64,000 nt of DNA from an uncultured Stenotrophomonas sp. (GCF_913778665.1 NZ_CAJYVQ010000010.1:62001-126000); one strand, 5' to 3'. Counted from the first letter of the stretch, positions 45,304-56,046 are shown. Notes: a model not told the origin generated them from the sequence alone. Program-made: numbers and translations.

Positions 45304-46253
45304 GCGATTCGATTTTCACCCTGGGCATCGTCGGTGCCCGCGGCCATACCGGTGCCGAGCTGATCAGGCTGGTGGCCGCGCACCCGCGCCTGGAACTGGC
45401 CTTCGTGTCCTCGCGCGAACGCGCCGGGCAGCGCCTGTCCGATCACCATCCGGAATTCCAGGGGGACCTGCAGTACGAGAACCTGGACGCCGATGCCATG
45501 GCGGCAAAGGGCGTGGATGCGGTGATCCTGGCCCTGCCCAATGGCCTGGCCGCACCGTTTGTGGCCGCGCTGGACGCGGCAAAGCCGGACACCGTCATCG
45601 TCGATCTGTCGGCCGACTACCGCTTCGACAGTAGTTGGTACTACGGCCTTCCGGAGCTGACCCGCGGCCGCTACAACGGCCAGAAGCACATCAGCAATCC
45701 GGGCTGCTATGCCACCGCGATGCAGCTGGCGGTGCATCCGCTGCTGGACCTGCTGGCCGGTCCGCCGCAGTGCTTCGGCGTCTCGGGCTACTCCGGTGCC
45801 GGCACCACGCCCTCGGACAAGAACAACGTCGAACTGCTGGCCGACAATCTGATGCCGTATGCGCTGACCAACCACGTGCACGAGCGCGAGGTGTCGGTGC
45901 AGCTGGGCGTGGCTGTCGAGTTCATGCCGCACGTCGCGCCGCACTTCCGTGGCATCACGCTGACCGCGAACCTGTGGCTGAACCGCGTCCAGACCCGCGA
46001 GCAGATTGTCGAGCGCTTCCGGCACGCCTATGCCGGGGAGGCACTCATCGAGGTGGTGGACGAAGCGCCGTGGGTCAGCCGCATCGCCGGCCGCCATGGT
46101 GCCCAGATCGGCGGCTTCACCCTGGCCCCGGGCGGCAAGCGGGTGGTGGTGGTGGCGACCCTGGACAACCTGCTGAAGGGCGCGGCCACCCAGGCCATGC
46201 AGAACCTCAACCTCGCGCTGGGCATCGACGAACTGACGTCGATCCCGCACTGA
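45300..46253 (+). CDS. argC: N-acetyl-gamma-glutamyl-phosphate reductase
   Basis: 317 residues from the ATG at 45300, overlapping the GNAT stop by 4 bases. The NADP fold is [22 protein letters not shown]. The catalytic Cys is in [19 protein letters not shown], with [10 protein letters not shown] and HFRGI. It reduces N-acetylglutamyl phosphate to the semialdehyde. argH follows after 20 bases. Confidence 0.96.
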   Translation: MSDSIFTLGIVGARGHTGAELIRLVAAHPRLELAFVSSRERAGQRLSDHHPEFQGDLQYENLDADAMAAKGVDAVILALPNGLAAPFVAALDAAKPDTVIVDLSADYRFDSSWYYGLPELTRGRYNGQKHISNPGCYATAMQLAVHPLLDLLAGPPQCFGVSGYSGAGTTPSDKNNVELLADNLMPYALTNHVHEREVSVQLGVAVEFMPHVAPHFRGITLTANLWLNRVQTREQIVERFRHAYAGEALIEVVDEAPWVSRIAGRHGAQIGGFTLAPGGKRVVVVATLDNLLKGAATQAMQNLNLALGIDELTSIPH

Positions 46254-46273
46254 ACCCGCATTCCGGAGTCCCC

Positions 46274-47569
46274 ATGGCAGACCTTCTTTGGCAGAAGCCC
46301 GGCGTCGCTGTCGACGCCCAGATCCAGACCTTCCTCGCCGGCGACGATGTGATCCTCGACCGCGAGTTCTTCCTGCATGACATTGCCGCCAGCGCCGCGC
46401 ATGCGCAGGGGCTGCAGCACATCGGCATCCTCAGTTCCGAGGAACTGGCTGGACTGCTGTGCGAGCTGGACGTGCTGGCGCAGGACTTCCGTGAAGGCCG
46501 TTTCGTGTTGGATACGCAGTACGAAGACGGTCACTCGGCGATCGAAGCACGCCTGACCGAACGCCTCGGCGATGCCGGCCGCAAGATCCATACCGGCCGC
46601 AGCCGCAACGACCAGATCCTGGTCGCCACCCGCCTGTGGCTGAAGGAGAAGCTGCAGCGCGTGGCCCAGCTGAGCGCCGACGTGGCCAAGGTCGCACTGG
46701 ATCGTGCGCAGGCCGAGAAGGATCTGCCGATTCCCGGGTACACCCACATCCAGCGTGCCGTGGTGTCGTCGGCCGGCATGTGGTGGGCGGGTTGGGCCGA
46801 AGCCTTCATCGACAATGCGATCCGCGCGCGCGACACCCACGCGCTGGTGGATGCCAATCCGCTCGGCACCGCTGCCGGTTACGGCGTGAACCTGCCGCTG
46901 GACCGCGAACACACCACGGCGGCGCTCGGTTTCGCGCGCATGCAGATCTCGCCGATCTATGCGCAGCTGTCGCGCGGCAAGTTCGAGCTGGCCGCGCTCG
47001 AAGCGCTGGGCGGCGCGACGCTGGACCTGCGCCGCATCGCCTGGGACCTGTCGCTGTTCACCAGCGCGGAGTTCGGCTTCGTCGCTCTGCCGGCGCAGTA
47101 CACCACCGGCAGCTCGATCATGCCCAACAAGCGCAACCCGGACGTGATCGAGCTGATGCGTGCCACCCATGCAAGCGTGGCTGCCGCGCGCACCGAGATC
47201 GAGCAGTTGCTGTCGCTGCCGTCGGGCTACCACCGTGACCTGCAGTCGTCCAAGGGTGCCATCTTCCACGGCTTCGGCCGTGGCCTGGCCGCGCTGGATC
47301 TGCTGCCCGCCTTGCTGGCCAACCTGGAATGGCGCGATGACAAGCTGCGCGCAGCGATCGATTCGGGCATGTACGCCACCGATGTGGCAGTGGAAGCTGC
47401 AGTGGCCGGCGTGCCGTTCCGCGATGCCTACAAGGCCGCGGCGGCAGGCGCCGGCAGTGCAGGGCAGGGGCGTACGCCGGAAAGCAGCCTCGCCGCACGC
47501 GTGTCGCCGGGCTCGGCGGCTGACCTGCGCCTGGATGAGCTGCGTGCGCGCTGGCAGGCGCTGGCCTGA
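46274..47569 (+). CDS. argH: Argininosuccinate lyase
   Basis: 431 residues. Superfamily signature [13 protein letters not shown] and the TGRSRNDQ loop are present; [11 protein letters not shown] corresponds to the conserved region with the catalytic His in GYTHIQ. It splits argininosuccinate to arginine and fumarate, the end of the pathway in this locus. The stop TGA overlaps the yciI-like ATG by one base. Confidence 0.96.
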   Translation: MADLLWQKPGVAVDAQIQTFLAGDDVILDREFFLHDIAASAAHAQGLQHIGILSSEELAGLLCELDVLAQDFREGRFVLDTQYEDGHSAIEARLTERLGDAGRKIHTGRSRNDQILVATRLWLKEKLQRVAQLSADVAKVALDRAQAEKDLPIPGYTHIQRAVVSSAGMWWAGWAEAFIDNAIRARDTHALVDANPLGTAAGYGVNLPLDREHTTAALGFARMQISPIYAQLSRGKFELAALEALGGATLDLRRIAWDLSLFTSAEFGFVALPAQYTTGSSIMPNKRNPDVIELMRATHASVAAARTEIEQLLSLPSGYHRDLQSSKGAIFHGFGRGLAALDLLPALLANLEWRDDKLRAAIDSGMYATDVAVEAAVAGVPFRDAYKAAAAGAGSAGQGRTPESSLAARVSPGSAADLRLDELRARWQALA

Positions 47570-47832
47570 TGGCGGGCACCGTCTACCTGGTGCTGGCCAT
47601 GCGCCGGGCCGAATTCAACGCCGCCGCTGTGCAGCCGCACCGTGACTTCCTCGATGCGTTGCAGGCACAGGGCAAGCTGCAGCTGACCGGCGGTTTTGCC
47701 GATGGCAGCGGTGGCGCCTACGTGCTGTGCAACGTGGGCAGCCTGGCGCAGGCGCAGGCCATCGTCGCCACCGATCCGCTGGTGACGATGCAGGCCTCTG
47801 AGCTGACCGTGCACGAATGGAACACCCGCTGA
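47569..47832 (+). CDS. YciI-like protein
   Basis: 87 residues, dimeric alpha-beta barrel family. It has PHRDFLDALQAQGKLQLTGGFADG and AIVATDPLVTMQASELTVHEW, matching the YciI/YCII pattern with the conserved His and Asp (HRDF; TDP). The activity is unknown. It overlaps argH by one base and precedes proB by 11 bases, so it is expressed with the arginine/proline genes. Confidence 0.88.
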   Translation: MAGTVYLVLAMRRAEFNAAAVQPHRDFLDALQAQGKLQLTGGFADGSGGAYVLCNVGSLAQAQAIVATDPLVTMQASELTVHEWNTR

Positions 47833-47843
47833 GGCCCTGACCG

Positions 47844-49001
47844 ATGACCCTGCATGCCAGCCACGTCGCTTCGCCGTTCCCGCAACAGGCGTTGCCGCCC
47901 TGGCGGCGTGCGGTGCTGAAAGTCGGCAGCAGCCTGCTGGCGGCCGATGGCGGTGGCCTGTCACCACGTCACGCGCTGGGCCTGGCCCAGTTCGTCTCGG
48001 CCAACGTGCTGGCCGGGCGCGAGGTGGTGATCGTTTCGTCCGGCGCGGTCGCCGCCGGCCGCGCTATCCTGCCGCGCGCCGATGAACCGGGTGCGGCGAT
48101 GGCGGCGCGGCAGGCGTTGGCGGCGCTGGGCCAGGCCCAGCTGATCGGCCTCTGGCAGCGTTTCTTCGAGCGCCCGGTGGCGCAGGTGCTGCTGACCCAC
48201 GATGACCTGCGCAACCGCCGCCGCTACCTCAACGCCCGCGCCACGCTCAACGAACTGCTGCGATTGGGGGCGCTGCCGGTGGTCAACGAGAACGACACCG
48301 TGTCGGTGGACGAACTCAAGCTCGGCGACAACGACAACCTGGCGGCGACGGTGGCGGCGCTGGTCGATGCCGATGCGTTGTTCATCGCCACCGATATCGA
48401 TGGTCTGTACAGTGCCGACCCCCGTTCGCATGCCGACGCCCGGCCGCTGCACGATGTGGCAGAGCTGAGCGATGAGGTGCTGGCGATGGCCGGTGGCGCG
48501 GGATCACGCGCCGGTACCGGAGGCATGCGCACCAAACTGGAAGCGGCGGCCAAGGCGGGCCGCCTCGGCATCGAGACCTACCTGTTCAATGGCCGCAGCG
48601 GCGAGGTGGTGCGTGCGCTGGCGCAGGATCGCCTGTTCGGCACCCGCATCCACGCCGCGCGCAGCCGCGAGGCGGCACGCAAGCATTGGCTGCGGCACGC
48701 GCCGCTGGCCAACGGTGCCATCCTGGTCGACGCCGGCGCGGCGCAGGCCATGCGCGAGAAGGGCGCATCGCTGCTGCCCGGCGGCATCACCGGCGCCGAC
48801 GGCGACTTCCGCCGCGGCGACATGGTGCAGGTGTGCTGGCCGTCACCGCAGGGCCTGGCCTGCATCGCCCGTGGAGTCAGCCAGTACGCGGCCGATGACG
48901 TGCGGCGTATCGCGGGCCGTCATTCGCGCGACATCCAGGCCGTGCTCGGCTACAACTATGGTGGCAGCGTCGTCCATCGCGACGACCTGGTACTGCCATG
49001 A
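47844..49001 (+). CDS. proB: Glutamate 5-kinase
   Basis: 385 residues. Kinase blocks: [79 protein letters not shown]-terminal PUA domain (residues ~280-370, [13 protein letters not shown] and RGDMVQV) is present. First step of proline synthesis. It is in the same run as proA, so a Glu-derived amino-acid locus is formed with arginine genes. Confidence 0.96.
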   Translation: MTLHASHVASPFPQQALPPWRRAVLKVGSSLLAADGGGLSPRHALGLAQFVSANVLAGREVVIVSSGAVAAGRAILPRADEPGAAMAARQALAALGQAQLIGLWQRFFERPVAQVLLTHDDLRNRRRYLNARATLNELLRLGALPVVNENDTVSVDELKLGDNDNLAATVAALVDADALFIATDIDGLYSADPRSHADARPLHDVAELSDEVLAMAGGAGSRAGTGGMRTKLEAAAKAGRLGIETYLFNGRSGEVVRALAQDRLFGTRIHAARSREAARKHWLRHAPLANGAILVDAGAAQAMREKGASLLPGGITGADGDFRRGDMVQVCWPSPQGLACIARGVSQYAADDVRRIAGRHSRDIQAVLGYNYGGSVVHRDDLVLP

Positions 49002-49021
49002 CCGTATTGAAGGACATCCCG

Positions 49022-50269
49022 ATGAGCGACATCGAAGCGCAGGCGCGTGCCTGCCGCGACGCGGCCCAGGTGGTCGCCGGCCTCGACAGTGATGCGCGGC
49101 GCGCGCTGCTGCTGGCGATGGCCCAGGCGCTGGAAGTGAACGCCGGACTGATCCTGGCCGGCAACGCACGCGACCTTGCCGCTGCGCGCGGGAAGGGCGT
49201 GGGCAGCGCCATGCTCGATCGTCTGGCACTGGACCCGCCGCGCCTGTTCGCAATGGCCGAGGCCGTGCGCGAAGTTGCTGCGTTGCCTGACCCGGTCGGC
49301 CAGGTGACCCGCGACGACGTCCGGCCGAACGGCATTCGCGTGCAGAAGGTACGGGTGCCGTTGGGCGTAATCGCGATGATCTACGAGGCGCGCCCGAACG
49401 TGACCGCCGAAGCGGCCGCGCTGTGCCTGAAGGCCGGCAATGGCGTGATCCTGCGCGGTGGCTCCGAAGCGATCCATTCCAACACCGCCATCGCCCACGC
49501 ACTGGCCGGCGCGTTGAAGGCCAATGGCGTACCACCGGCCGCAGTGACCGTGCTGACCGACCTGCGCCGCGAGGCGATGCTGGAACTGCTGCAGCTGCAC
49601 GAGCTGATCGACCTGGCGATTCCGCGCGGTGGCGAAGGCCTGATCCGTTTCGTCGCCGAGCATGCGCGGGTGCCGGTGATCAAGCACTACAAGGGCGTCT
49701 GCCACCTGTTCGTCGATGCCAGCGCCGATCCTGGCCAGGCCATCGACCTGCTGGTGGATGGCAAGTGCAGCCGCCCGGCCGCCTGCAATTCGCTGGAGAC
49801 GCTGCTGGTACATCGTGACGTCGCCGATGCGTTCCTGCCGCGCGTGGCGCAAGCGCTGGGCGAGCGCGGCGTGCAGCTGCGCGCCGACGCACAGGCGCAG
49901 CCGTTGCTGCCGGGCAGCACCACGGCCACCGAAGACGACTACGCTGCCGAGTTCCTCGATCTGGTGCTGGCGGTACGCGTGGTCGACGATCTCGATGCGG
50001 CGATCGCGCACATCCGTACGTACACCTCCGACCATACCGAAGTGATCGCCACTGGAGACAGCGGCAACGCCGAGCGCTTCGTCAATGCGCTGCGTTCGGC
50101 GGTGGTGATGGTCAACGCATCGTCGCGCTTCTCCGACGGCGGGCAGCTGGGCCTCGGCAGCGAGATCGGCATTTCCACCACGCGCCTGCATGCCTACGGC
50201 CCGATGGGCCTGGAGGCGCTTACCGTCGAACGCTTCGTGGTGCGTGGCCAGGGGCAGACCCGTGCATAG
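49022..50269 (+). CDS. proA: Gamma-glutamyl phosphate reductase
   Basis: 415 residues from the ATG at 49022, chosen for GAAGGA upstream; the earlier ATG at 48998 overlaps the proB stop by 4 bases. The family blocks are [40 protein letters not shown] and the active Cys region [14 protein letters not shown]. It makes glutamate semialdehyde for proline. It is the last gene of the arg-pro locus; SMAG repeats follow. Confidence 0.95.
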   Translation: MSDIEAQARACRDAAQVVAGLDSDARRALLLAMAQALEVNAGLILAGNARDLAAARGKGVGSAMLDRLALDPPRLFAMAEAVREVAALPDPVGQVTRDDVRPNGIRVQKVRVPLGVIAMIYEARPNVTAEAAALCLKAGNGVILRGGSEAIHSNTAIAHALAGALKANGVPPAAVTVLTDLRREAMLELLQLHELIDLAIPRGGEGLIRFVAEHARVPVIKHYKGVCHLFVDASADPGQAIDLLVDGKCSRPAACNSLETLLVHRDVADAFLPRVAQALGERGVQLRADAQAQPLLPGSTTATEDDYAAEFLDLVLAVRVVDDLDAAIAHIRTYTSDHTEVIATGDSGNAERFVNALRSAVVMVNASSRFSDGGQLGLGSEIGISTTRLHAYGPMGLEALTVERFVVRGQGQTRA

Positions 50270-50330
50270 GTAGATCCACGCCACGCGTGGATACTCCTCG
50301 TGGCCGACCTGGGTACCAACCGAGGTCGGC
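50270..50330 (+). repeat. SMAG-type palindrome and second inverted repeat after proA
   Basis: GTAG head at 50270-50273 with ATCCACGC-CAC-GCGTGGAT (50274-50292), then GCCGACCT/AGGTCGGC (50303-50310 with 50323-50330) with a 12-base loop. They separate proA from the convergent pgaD and may take part in termination. Confidence 0.7.
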
Positions 50331-50348
50331 ACCCACCGGGTTGTCGGG

Positions 50349-50819
50349 CTATACCACTTCGCGGCGGATACCCACCGGCCGTGCGTGCTCATCCATGCGC
50401 AGCGTGGCCGCCTTGCAGCCCTTCAGGCGCTCGGCCAGTCCGGTACTGGCGCCAAGGTCGGCGGCCACCTCGTTGAGGCTGGTCAGCGGTCGTGGCAGCC
50501 GGCGGTCATGGCCACGGAAGCGCGCGCGGTTGTACTCGGCCCAGCCGATCAGCAGTGCGCTGGTACACAGCAGCATCAGCGGCAACGCCACCAATACGTA
50601 CGGGTCGAACTGGCTCTGTCGCTCGTACAGCTGCTGCCAGGCCAGCTGCCCGCCGACCAGCCATGAGAACAGGGTCACCAGCGGTGCCCACAGGTAGAAA
50701 TAGAAGCCCCAGAACGCCAGGGTAACGAACCCCCAGGCGGTGCGCTGGAAGCGCGGTTGGCGATGGGGCTTGCGGATCATCCGCGAATCGAAGCGGTTGG
50801 ACGGGTGCTGTGCGGTCAT
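50349..50819 (-). CDS. pgaD: Poly-N-acetylglucosamine synthesis protein PgaD
   Basis: 156 residues with two N-terminal membrane segments (about residues 30-55 and 70-95), like E. coli PgaD, which assists the PgaC polymerase and takes part in c-di-GMP binding. The sequence itself is weakly conserved; the call rests on size, topology and position last in pgaABCD. It overlaps pgaC by 4 bases. Confidence 0.85.
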   Translation of the reverse strand: MTAQHPSNRFDSRMIRKPHRQPRFQRTAWGFVTLAFWGFYFYLWAPLVTLFSWLVGGQLAWQQLYERQSQFDPYVLVALPLMLLCTSALLIGWAEYNRARFRGHDRRLPRPLTSLNEVAADLGASTGLAERLKGCKAATLRMDEHARPVGIRREVV

Positions 50820-52072
50820 TGGATCCCCCGGTCAGGGCTGGTCCAGGTAGCGCGCTTGCTGCGACGGCGCAGCAGGGTCTTCGGCAACGCCACCAGGGTA
50901 GTGGAAAGGCTGATCAGCCAGTACGCCATCGGGTACCAGATGACCCAGAAGTAATTGCGTCCGATCTGTGTTTCGTAACGACGGTCGATGATCAGGCTGC
51001 TGGCGAACTGCAGCAGGCAGACCAGGGCCAGGATCACGCCATGCCACTCCGGCAGCAGGCTGGCAACGTACAGCTGCGGGGGCAGGCCGATAAACTTGCC
51101 CAGCGCCCACAGCAGCACGATGAACAGCATGGTGTAAGCCCACAGCACGCTGAGCACGTATTCCAGCAGTACGCCCCACATGCGCCGTTCCTTCCAGTGC
51201 AGCAGTGAACGTGCATGGCGCAGCATTACTTCCACGCCGCCCTGCGCCCAGCGCAACCGCTGCCGCCACAGTCCCTTCAGCGTCTCCGGCATCAGGATGA
51301 AGCACAGCGCGTTGGGCTCGTAGCGGATGTCCCAGTGCGCACGCTGCAGCCGCCAGCTGATGTCGATGTCCTCGGTCACCATGTCATCCGACCACCAGCC
51401 GACCTGGTGCAGCGCCGTGCGGCGGAAGCCGGCAATCACCCCGGAAATGGTGAAGATCCGCCCGTAGACCCGCTGCGCGCGCTTGATCATGCCGATGATC
51501 GAGGAAAACTCGGCCACCTGCAGGCGCCCCAGCAGGGTTGAGCGGTTGCGGATGCGCGGGTTGCCGGTGACCGCGCCGACGCGGTTGCCGCTGACCAGGT
51601 GCCAGATCATCCAGTGCAGCGCGTGTTCCTCCAGCATCGCATCGCCGTCGATGCAGACCAGGTACTCCGAACGTGCCGCCAGCGCGCCCATGCGGAGCGC
51701 ATTGGCCTTGCCGAGGTTGCGGTCCAGGTGCAGCACGCGCAGCCGCGGATGCCGGGCGGCCAGCGCGTCGAGCCGCGCACCGGTGTCGTCGCTGCTGCCA
51801 TCGTCGATGGCGATTACTTCATAGTCGGTTGGGTAGCGCTGGGCCAGGGCCGCGGCGAGGGTGTCGTCCAGGTTCGCAGATTCGTTGTGGCAGGGAATCA
51901 GCAGGCTTGCGAATGGCGGGTCGATCATCAACGGCGGATCATTACGCGGGCGCGAATGACGCTCGCGCCGGAAGTAGTAGTACAGGCCGCCCGACATCCA
52001 GAAGAACGCCATCACCATGGGGTAGTAGAAGGCGAACTGGAACAGGACCTGCAGCAGTGGATGCATGTCCAT
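50816..52072 (-). CDS. pgaC: Poly-beta-1,6-N-acetylglucosamine synthase PgaC
   Basis: 418 residues from the ATG at 52072, with GGAGAAG before it; the extra upstream ORF is not used. GT2 glycosyltransferase, with IDDGSSDDTG, CIDGDAML, the catalytic TEDIDISWRLQ and QRLRWAQGG motifs, plus membrane segments at the N-terminus and ~300-400. It polymerises UDP-GlcNAc at the inner membrane. One base separates its ATG from the pgaB stop. Confidence 0.95.
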   Translation of the reverse strand: MDMHPLLQVLFQFAFYYPMVMAFFWMSGGLYYYFRRERHSRPRNDPPLMIDPPFASLLIPCHNESANLDDTLAAALAQRYPTDYEVIAIDDGSSDDTGARLDALAARHPRLRVLHLDRNLGKANALRMGALAARSEYLVCIDGDAMLEEHALHWMIWHLVSGNRVGAVTGNPRIRNRSTLLGRLQVAEFSSIIGMIKRAQRVYGRIFTISGVIAGFRRTALHQVGWWSDDMVTEDIDISWRLQRAHWDIRYEPNALCFILMPETLKGLWRQRLRWAQGGVEVMLRHARSLLHWKERRMWGVLLEYVLSVLWAYTMLFIVLLWALGKFIGLPPQLYVASLLPEWHGVILALVCLLQFASSLIIDRRYETQIGRNYFWVIWYPMAYWLISLSTTLVALPKTLLRRRSKRATWTSPDRGIQ

Positions 52073-52073
52073 G

Positions 52074-53960
52074 TCACTTCTCCGGGTACGGGAAGTTGCC
52101 GGCGGACATGGCCGCGCGGGCATCATGGGTGGAGGGCTGGTCGGCGATGAAGTCATCCGGATACCAGGCGAAGTGGTGCACGCCCTGCGCCTGCAGCTGG
52201 CGGATCTGTGCGCGCAGCTGGTCGGCGGGAATCGGCTGGCCGGTGTGCCAGTCGACCGTCTGCAGTTCGAACAGGGTGTGCTGCAGCTGCGGATCGTGCG
52301 CGCGCACCGCGGCCAGCAGCTGGTCCAGCCAACGCTCGGGATGCGTGCTGCCTTCCATCCACGGCATCGCCATCAGCGCGGTCTGGTCGTAGGCCCTGTT
52401 GAACAGGTCCAGGCGTTGCGCGAACCAGGCTTCGCTCTGCGGGCGCAGCACCGGCTCGGCGTAGAGGTTGCGCACGGTCGCCAGCTTCGGCCGCCAACGC
52501 TGCGCGCTGTTGCGCAGGGCCAGCGTGAAGTCGATCAGCGCCCGGGTGCGTGCGCTGCCATCGTCGCCGGCTGCCAGCGTCGGCAGCTCGGTGTCACGCA
52601 GGTAACCGTCGTCATGGAACAGCAGCCCTTCAAAGTAGGAATTGACCGCCAGGTCCTCGTAGATGTCGAGCATGATCTGGCGCGCCTTCGGGTTGGTGAA
52701 GTCGAGCCGGTACATGCCGTCGGTATCGCCGTTGTGGATCGCGAGCGCCTTGCGTTGCGCCGGGTCGGGCAGTTCGAAGCCCAGCACCGGCAGCCACGCA
52801 TACACCTTCACCCCTGCGCGTGACTTCAACTGCCACGCCACCCGGCTGAACAGGTCCGCGCGCATCGGCATGTGCCGATTGGGGAAATACAACGCATCGG
52901 CGGTGTTGTTGCCGTCCGGATCGGCAAAGGCCTGCAGATAGACGTGGGTAGGCGCGATGCGCTTGACCCGCTCGATCAGTGCATCCAGGTTGCGTGCCTG
53001 CTGCGCTGGATCCGGGTCGTACACGTCATCCAGGTCGACCTGCAGCGCGCGGATGCCATCAAGCGAAACGTCGCGGCGCAGCTCGTAGGCCAGGCCATCC
53101 ACGGTCGGGTTGTCGCTGACCAGGAAGCGCGCCAGCCCATGCAGGTCGCTGGCCACCGGTGTGCTGCGACCTTCCAGGTCGAACGAGACCGGCATGCCCA
53201 GCTGTTCGGCAATATCGTTGCTGAGCTGGTTGTAGGCGGCGTAGGGCCAGACGATGGCGCGCGGGCGCACCCCGAGGTGCCGCTCGATGCGCTGCACGCT
53301 GCGCCCGAGGTCGCCACGCAGGCGCTGCTCGTACTGCGCCTCGTTCTCGTAGCTGTGCGAAGCGGGGCTGTAGATGCGGGTGACCGCCGCAGGTGTCGAA
53401 TTGCCCTGGGGATTGGCGAGCACGCCGTGATGCAGGTCGTCGGTATGGCTGGCCACCTCGATCAGGCCGCTGCCGTGCATTTCCTTCAGCTGCGCCCAGG
53501 TGAGGAAGTCATCATGGCCGAACGGCCGGTAGCCATAGTCGATGGTGCGCCCCGGTGCCATGTCCACGTAGTCGGTGATGACCGCCACCAGCGCCGGATA
53601 GTGGTAGGCCCGCAGCAGTGGGAAAGCCTTGTCGTAGACGCTGCGCAGGCCGTCATCAAAGGTCAGCAGCACCGCTTTCGGTGGGAGGGTGATGCGGCCC
53701 TGCGAGGCATCGATCACCTGTGACAACGACACCGGGTGGTAACCATGCGCACCGAGCCAGTCCAGGTGCGCAGCGAAGTTCTGCGTGCTGACCGCGTAGG
53801 TATCGGCATCACCCTTGGCCGCGACCTGGTCGCGGATGTCGTGGTAGCTGAGGATCAGCAGGCCGTTGTCGATCGCATCAAGCCGCAGGGCCTGCTGTGC
53901 GAATACGGCGGGTGCGGCAACCAGCAGCAGGAGCACGATCAGTCGCAGGATGCGGGCCAT
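52074..53960 (-). CDS. pgaB: Poly-N-acetylglucosamine N-deacetylase PgaB
   Basis: 628 residues from the ATG at 53960. Signal RLIVLLLLVAAPAVFAQQ. The N-terminal deacetylase domain has ILSYHDIRD, TFDDGLRSVYDKAF (metal Asp) and ASHTDDLHHG; the C-terminal glycoside-hydrolase-like domain has LQVDLDDVYDPD and LLFHDDGYLRD. Unlike E. coli PgaB there is no lipobox Cys after the signal, so it may be free in the periplasm. Stop-to-start spacing to pgaC is one base. Confidence 0.93.
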   Translation of the reverse strand: MARILRLIVLLLLVAAPAVFAQQALRLDAIDNGLLILSYHDIRDQVAAKGDADTYAVSTQNFAAHLDWLGAHGYHPVSLSQVIDASQGRITLPPKAVLLTFDDGLRSVYDKAFPLLRAYHYPALVAVITDYVDMAPGRTIDYGYRPFGHDDFLTWAQLKEMHGSGLIEVASHTDDLHHGVLANPQGNSTPAAVTRIYSPASHSYENEAQYEQRLRGDLGRSVQRIERHLGVRPRAIVWPYAAYNQLSNDIAEQLGMPVSFDLEGRSTPVASDLHGLARFLVSDNPTVDGLAYELRRDVSLDGIRALQVDLDDVYDPDPAQQARNLDALIERVKRIAPTHVYLQAFADPDGNNTADALYFPNRHMPMRADLFSRVAWQLKSRAGVKVYAWLPVLGFELPDPAQRKALAIHNGDTDGMYRLDFTNPKARQIMLDIYEDLAVNSYFEGLLFHDDGYLRDTELPTLAAGDDGSARTRALIDFTLALRNSAQRWRPKLATVRNLYAEPVLRPQSEAWFAQRLDLFNRAYDQTALMAMPWMEGSTHPERWLDQLLAAVRAHDPQLQHTLFELQTVDWHTGQPIPADQLRAQIRQLQAQGVHHFAWYPDDFIADQPSTHDARAAMSAGNFPYPEK

Positions 53961-53961
53961 G

Positions 53962-55989
53962 TCAGTCTCCCCAGCGCAGTGCAGCTTCGAAGCCAAGATG
54001 ACGCTCGCGGTGGCCGTCGTAGACCGGCCGCGACCAGCGCACGCCGTACTCGAACACGCGGCCCGGGCCCAGCTGCCATTCGTGCATGTACGACACTGAC
54101 GGCACCCGCGCGCTGCCGAAGCCGTCCTGCCAGTAGTCACCCAGCGAGACCGTCAGCCGGTGCCGGAAGTGGCGCTCGTAGTGCCGCCACAACTGCTGGT
54201 CGATGCGCAGTCCGATCTCGACCATGCGGTCGCGCTTCGGGTTGAAGTAGGGCGCGTCGTCGCGGCTGCCGCGGCTGGCGTAGGCACTGGCCAGGCCATC
54301 GATCAGCCAGCGCGGGCGGGTCAGCAGGCGCTGTTCAACGCTTGTGCTGAACAGTTCGCGGTGGTTGCCGTCGTCGTAGCGGAAGCGGCTGGCGCCGAAC
54401 ACCCAGTGGGTCAGCTCGCTGCGCCGGTAGTCCACCTGCGCGCTCACGCTGTCAGCGGTGATGCCGGCCACGCGCGCCTGCATCGAGGCGTCCGGATCGT
54501 TGCGTGCGGCCACCAGCCCGGCGTGCCAGTAATCGTTGAACTGCCAGCCGACTCCGAGACGCAGGCCGGTGTCGCCGATGTGGTCGTTGGCACGCAGCGC
54601 GGCGGCTTCGGCATCCAGCCGGCCGAAGCGGTAGCGCGCGCCGGCACCGAGCCACAGCGGATCGATGCGCTGGTCCTGGAAGTCGACCGAGCGCCGGTCA
54701 GCGAACGCGAACAGCCGCCAACGGTCGTCGAGCACCGGCGTCTGTACCTCCATGCCGTACTGGCGGTCGTTGTTGCCCAGTGGCGAGGTGCCACCGCCGC
54801 CCGAGCTGCGGCCGATATCGGTCCATGCCTTCAACTGCCAGCCGCGATGCGCGCGCCAGGCCTGGTCCATGCGCTCAACCGCAGGGTGGGTCGGGTAGCG
54901 CGCGATCAGATCGTCGTGCAGCGGCCGCGCCAGATCATCGCGTTGCAGCGCTACGTACGCCTCTTCCATGCCGAGCCGTGGCTCGATGTCGCGTGGGTCC
55001 AGCGCATGTGCCATCTGCTGGCGCTGCAGGGCCATGCGTGGACATCCGCGCATCATGTAAACGCTACCCAGTGCGCTCTGCAGGCCGCCGTTGCCCGGTG
55101 CGATGTCGACCATCGATTCCAGGTCGTGCTGTGCGGTGCGCAGGTCGCCGCTGTAGGCGCGCACCATCGCCAGATTCAGGTCGGCCTCGTAGCGCGACCA
55201 GTTCGCGTACGGTGACTTGCCGTTGCTCCAGCGCCATGGCGGTTCCTTGTCGCGCCAGGCCTGCAGCAGGTCGAGGGCCTTTTCCTGTTGTTCGCTTTCC
55301 AGGTAGGCATAGGCCAGCTCCGAATGCGAGGCGTCACGCGTCGGATCGGCGGCCACTGCGGCCTGAAGCACCGGGATGGCTTCTTGCGGGTGCAGGGTGC
55401 CCATCAACGAATCGCCCACGGCGGGCAGCACGTAGTCGGGCAACGTGTGGCCTTCGGCCTGCAGGGCCCGCGCTTCCTCGCGCACCTGCGCGTGGCGCCC
55501 CAGGCGGTTGAGCAGGATCAGACGGTCCATGCGGATGCGCAGCGGCGCCTTTGCAGGGGGTGTGCCTTCGCCGCCCAGATAGCGCTGCATCCGGGCCAAC
55601 GCGGATTCCGCCTCTTCCAGGCGGCTGTCTTCGCTGTTGCTGTAGGCCAGGCTCCAGACCACCAGCTTGGCCAGGTAGTCGCCTTCCAGGCGTTGCTTCT
55701 GCGCATCGTCGAACAGTTGCGGGCGCTGCTGGTACAGCTCCCAGGCGCGCCAGGCATTGCCGATGTCGCCCAGGGTCAATACGCGCAGCTTGAACAGCAG
55801 ATCGTCGTTGGGCTGCTGCTGGCTGGCGCGTTCGATCGCGCCCAGCGCATCCAGCCACCTCGCTTGGTCGCGGTAGCGGCCGATCTCGGTCAGGGCCGCC
55901 TCGCGATCGGGCGGGGCAGCGCTGCTGGCCCAGGCAAGGGCGGAGCAGGCGAGGCCGACGCACAGCGCCAGCCGACGGTGGACAACCAT
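53962..55989 (-). CDS. pgaA: Poly-N-acetylglucosamine outer-membrane export porin PgaA
   Basis: 675 residues. A signal peptide (LALCVGLACSALAWASSAAP) is followed by TPR-like helices (residues ~35-380, e.g. DASHSELAYAYLESEQQEKALDLL) and a C-terminal beta-barrel (~400-675) ending RHLGFEAALRWGD. This is the architecture of PgaA/HmsH. First gene of the operon on this strand; AAGGGGG lies before the ATG. A CRP-type site is 40 bases upstream. Confidence 0.93.
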   Translation of the reverse strand: MVVHRRLALCVGLACSALAWASSAAPPDREAALTEIGRYRDQARWLDALGAIERASQQQPNDDLLFKLRVLTLGDIGNAWRAWELYQQRPQLFDDAQKQRLEGDYLAKLVVWSLAYSNSEDSRLEEAESALARMQRYLGGEGTPPAKAPLRIRMDRLILLNRLGRHAQVREEARALQAEGHTLPDYVLPAVGDSLMGTLHPQEAIPVLQAAVAADPTRDASHSELAYAYLESEQQEKALDLLQAWRDKEPPWRWSNGKSPYANWSRYEADLNLAMVRAYSGDLRTAQHDLESMVDIAPGNGGLQSALGSVYMMRGCPRMALQRQQMAHALDPRDIEPRLGMEEAYVALQRDDLARPLHDDLIARYPTHPAVERMDQAWRAHRGWQLKAWTDIGRSSGGGGTSPLGNNDRQYGMEVQTPVLDDRWRLFAFADRRSVDFQDQRIDPLWLGAGARYRFGRLDAEAAALRANDHIGDTGLRLGVGWQFNDYWHAGLVAARNDPDASMQARVAGITADSVSAQVDYRRSELTHWVFGASRFRYDDGNHRELFSTSVEQRLLTRPRWLIDGLASAYASRGSRDDAPYFNPKRDRMVEIGLRIDQQLWRHYERHFRHRLTVSLGDYWQDGFGSARVPSVSYMHEWQLGPGRVFEYGVRWSRPVYDGHRERHLGFEAALRWGD

Positions 55990-56028
55990 TGGGGACCCCC
56001 TTGGCTTCCGATCCAGACAACCTGAAAA

Positions 56029-56046
56029 ATGTGACGCACATCACAT
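56029..56046. promoter_or_regulatory. Perfect Clp/CRP-type operator upstream of pgaABCD
   Basis: ATGTGA-CGCACA-TCACAT, full TGTGA-N6-TCACA symmetry, centred at ~56037.5, ~48 bases before the pgaA ATG (55989). In xanthomonads Clp binds such sites and loses DNA binding when c-di-GMP is high. The position this near to the start suggests repression or a very short leader. The other ~290 bases of the 340-base gap show no gene and no clear promoter. Confidence 0.75.
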
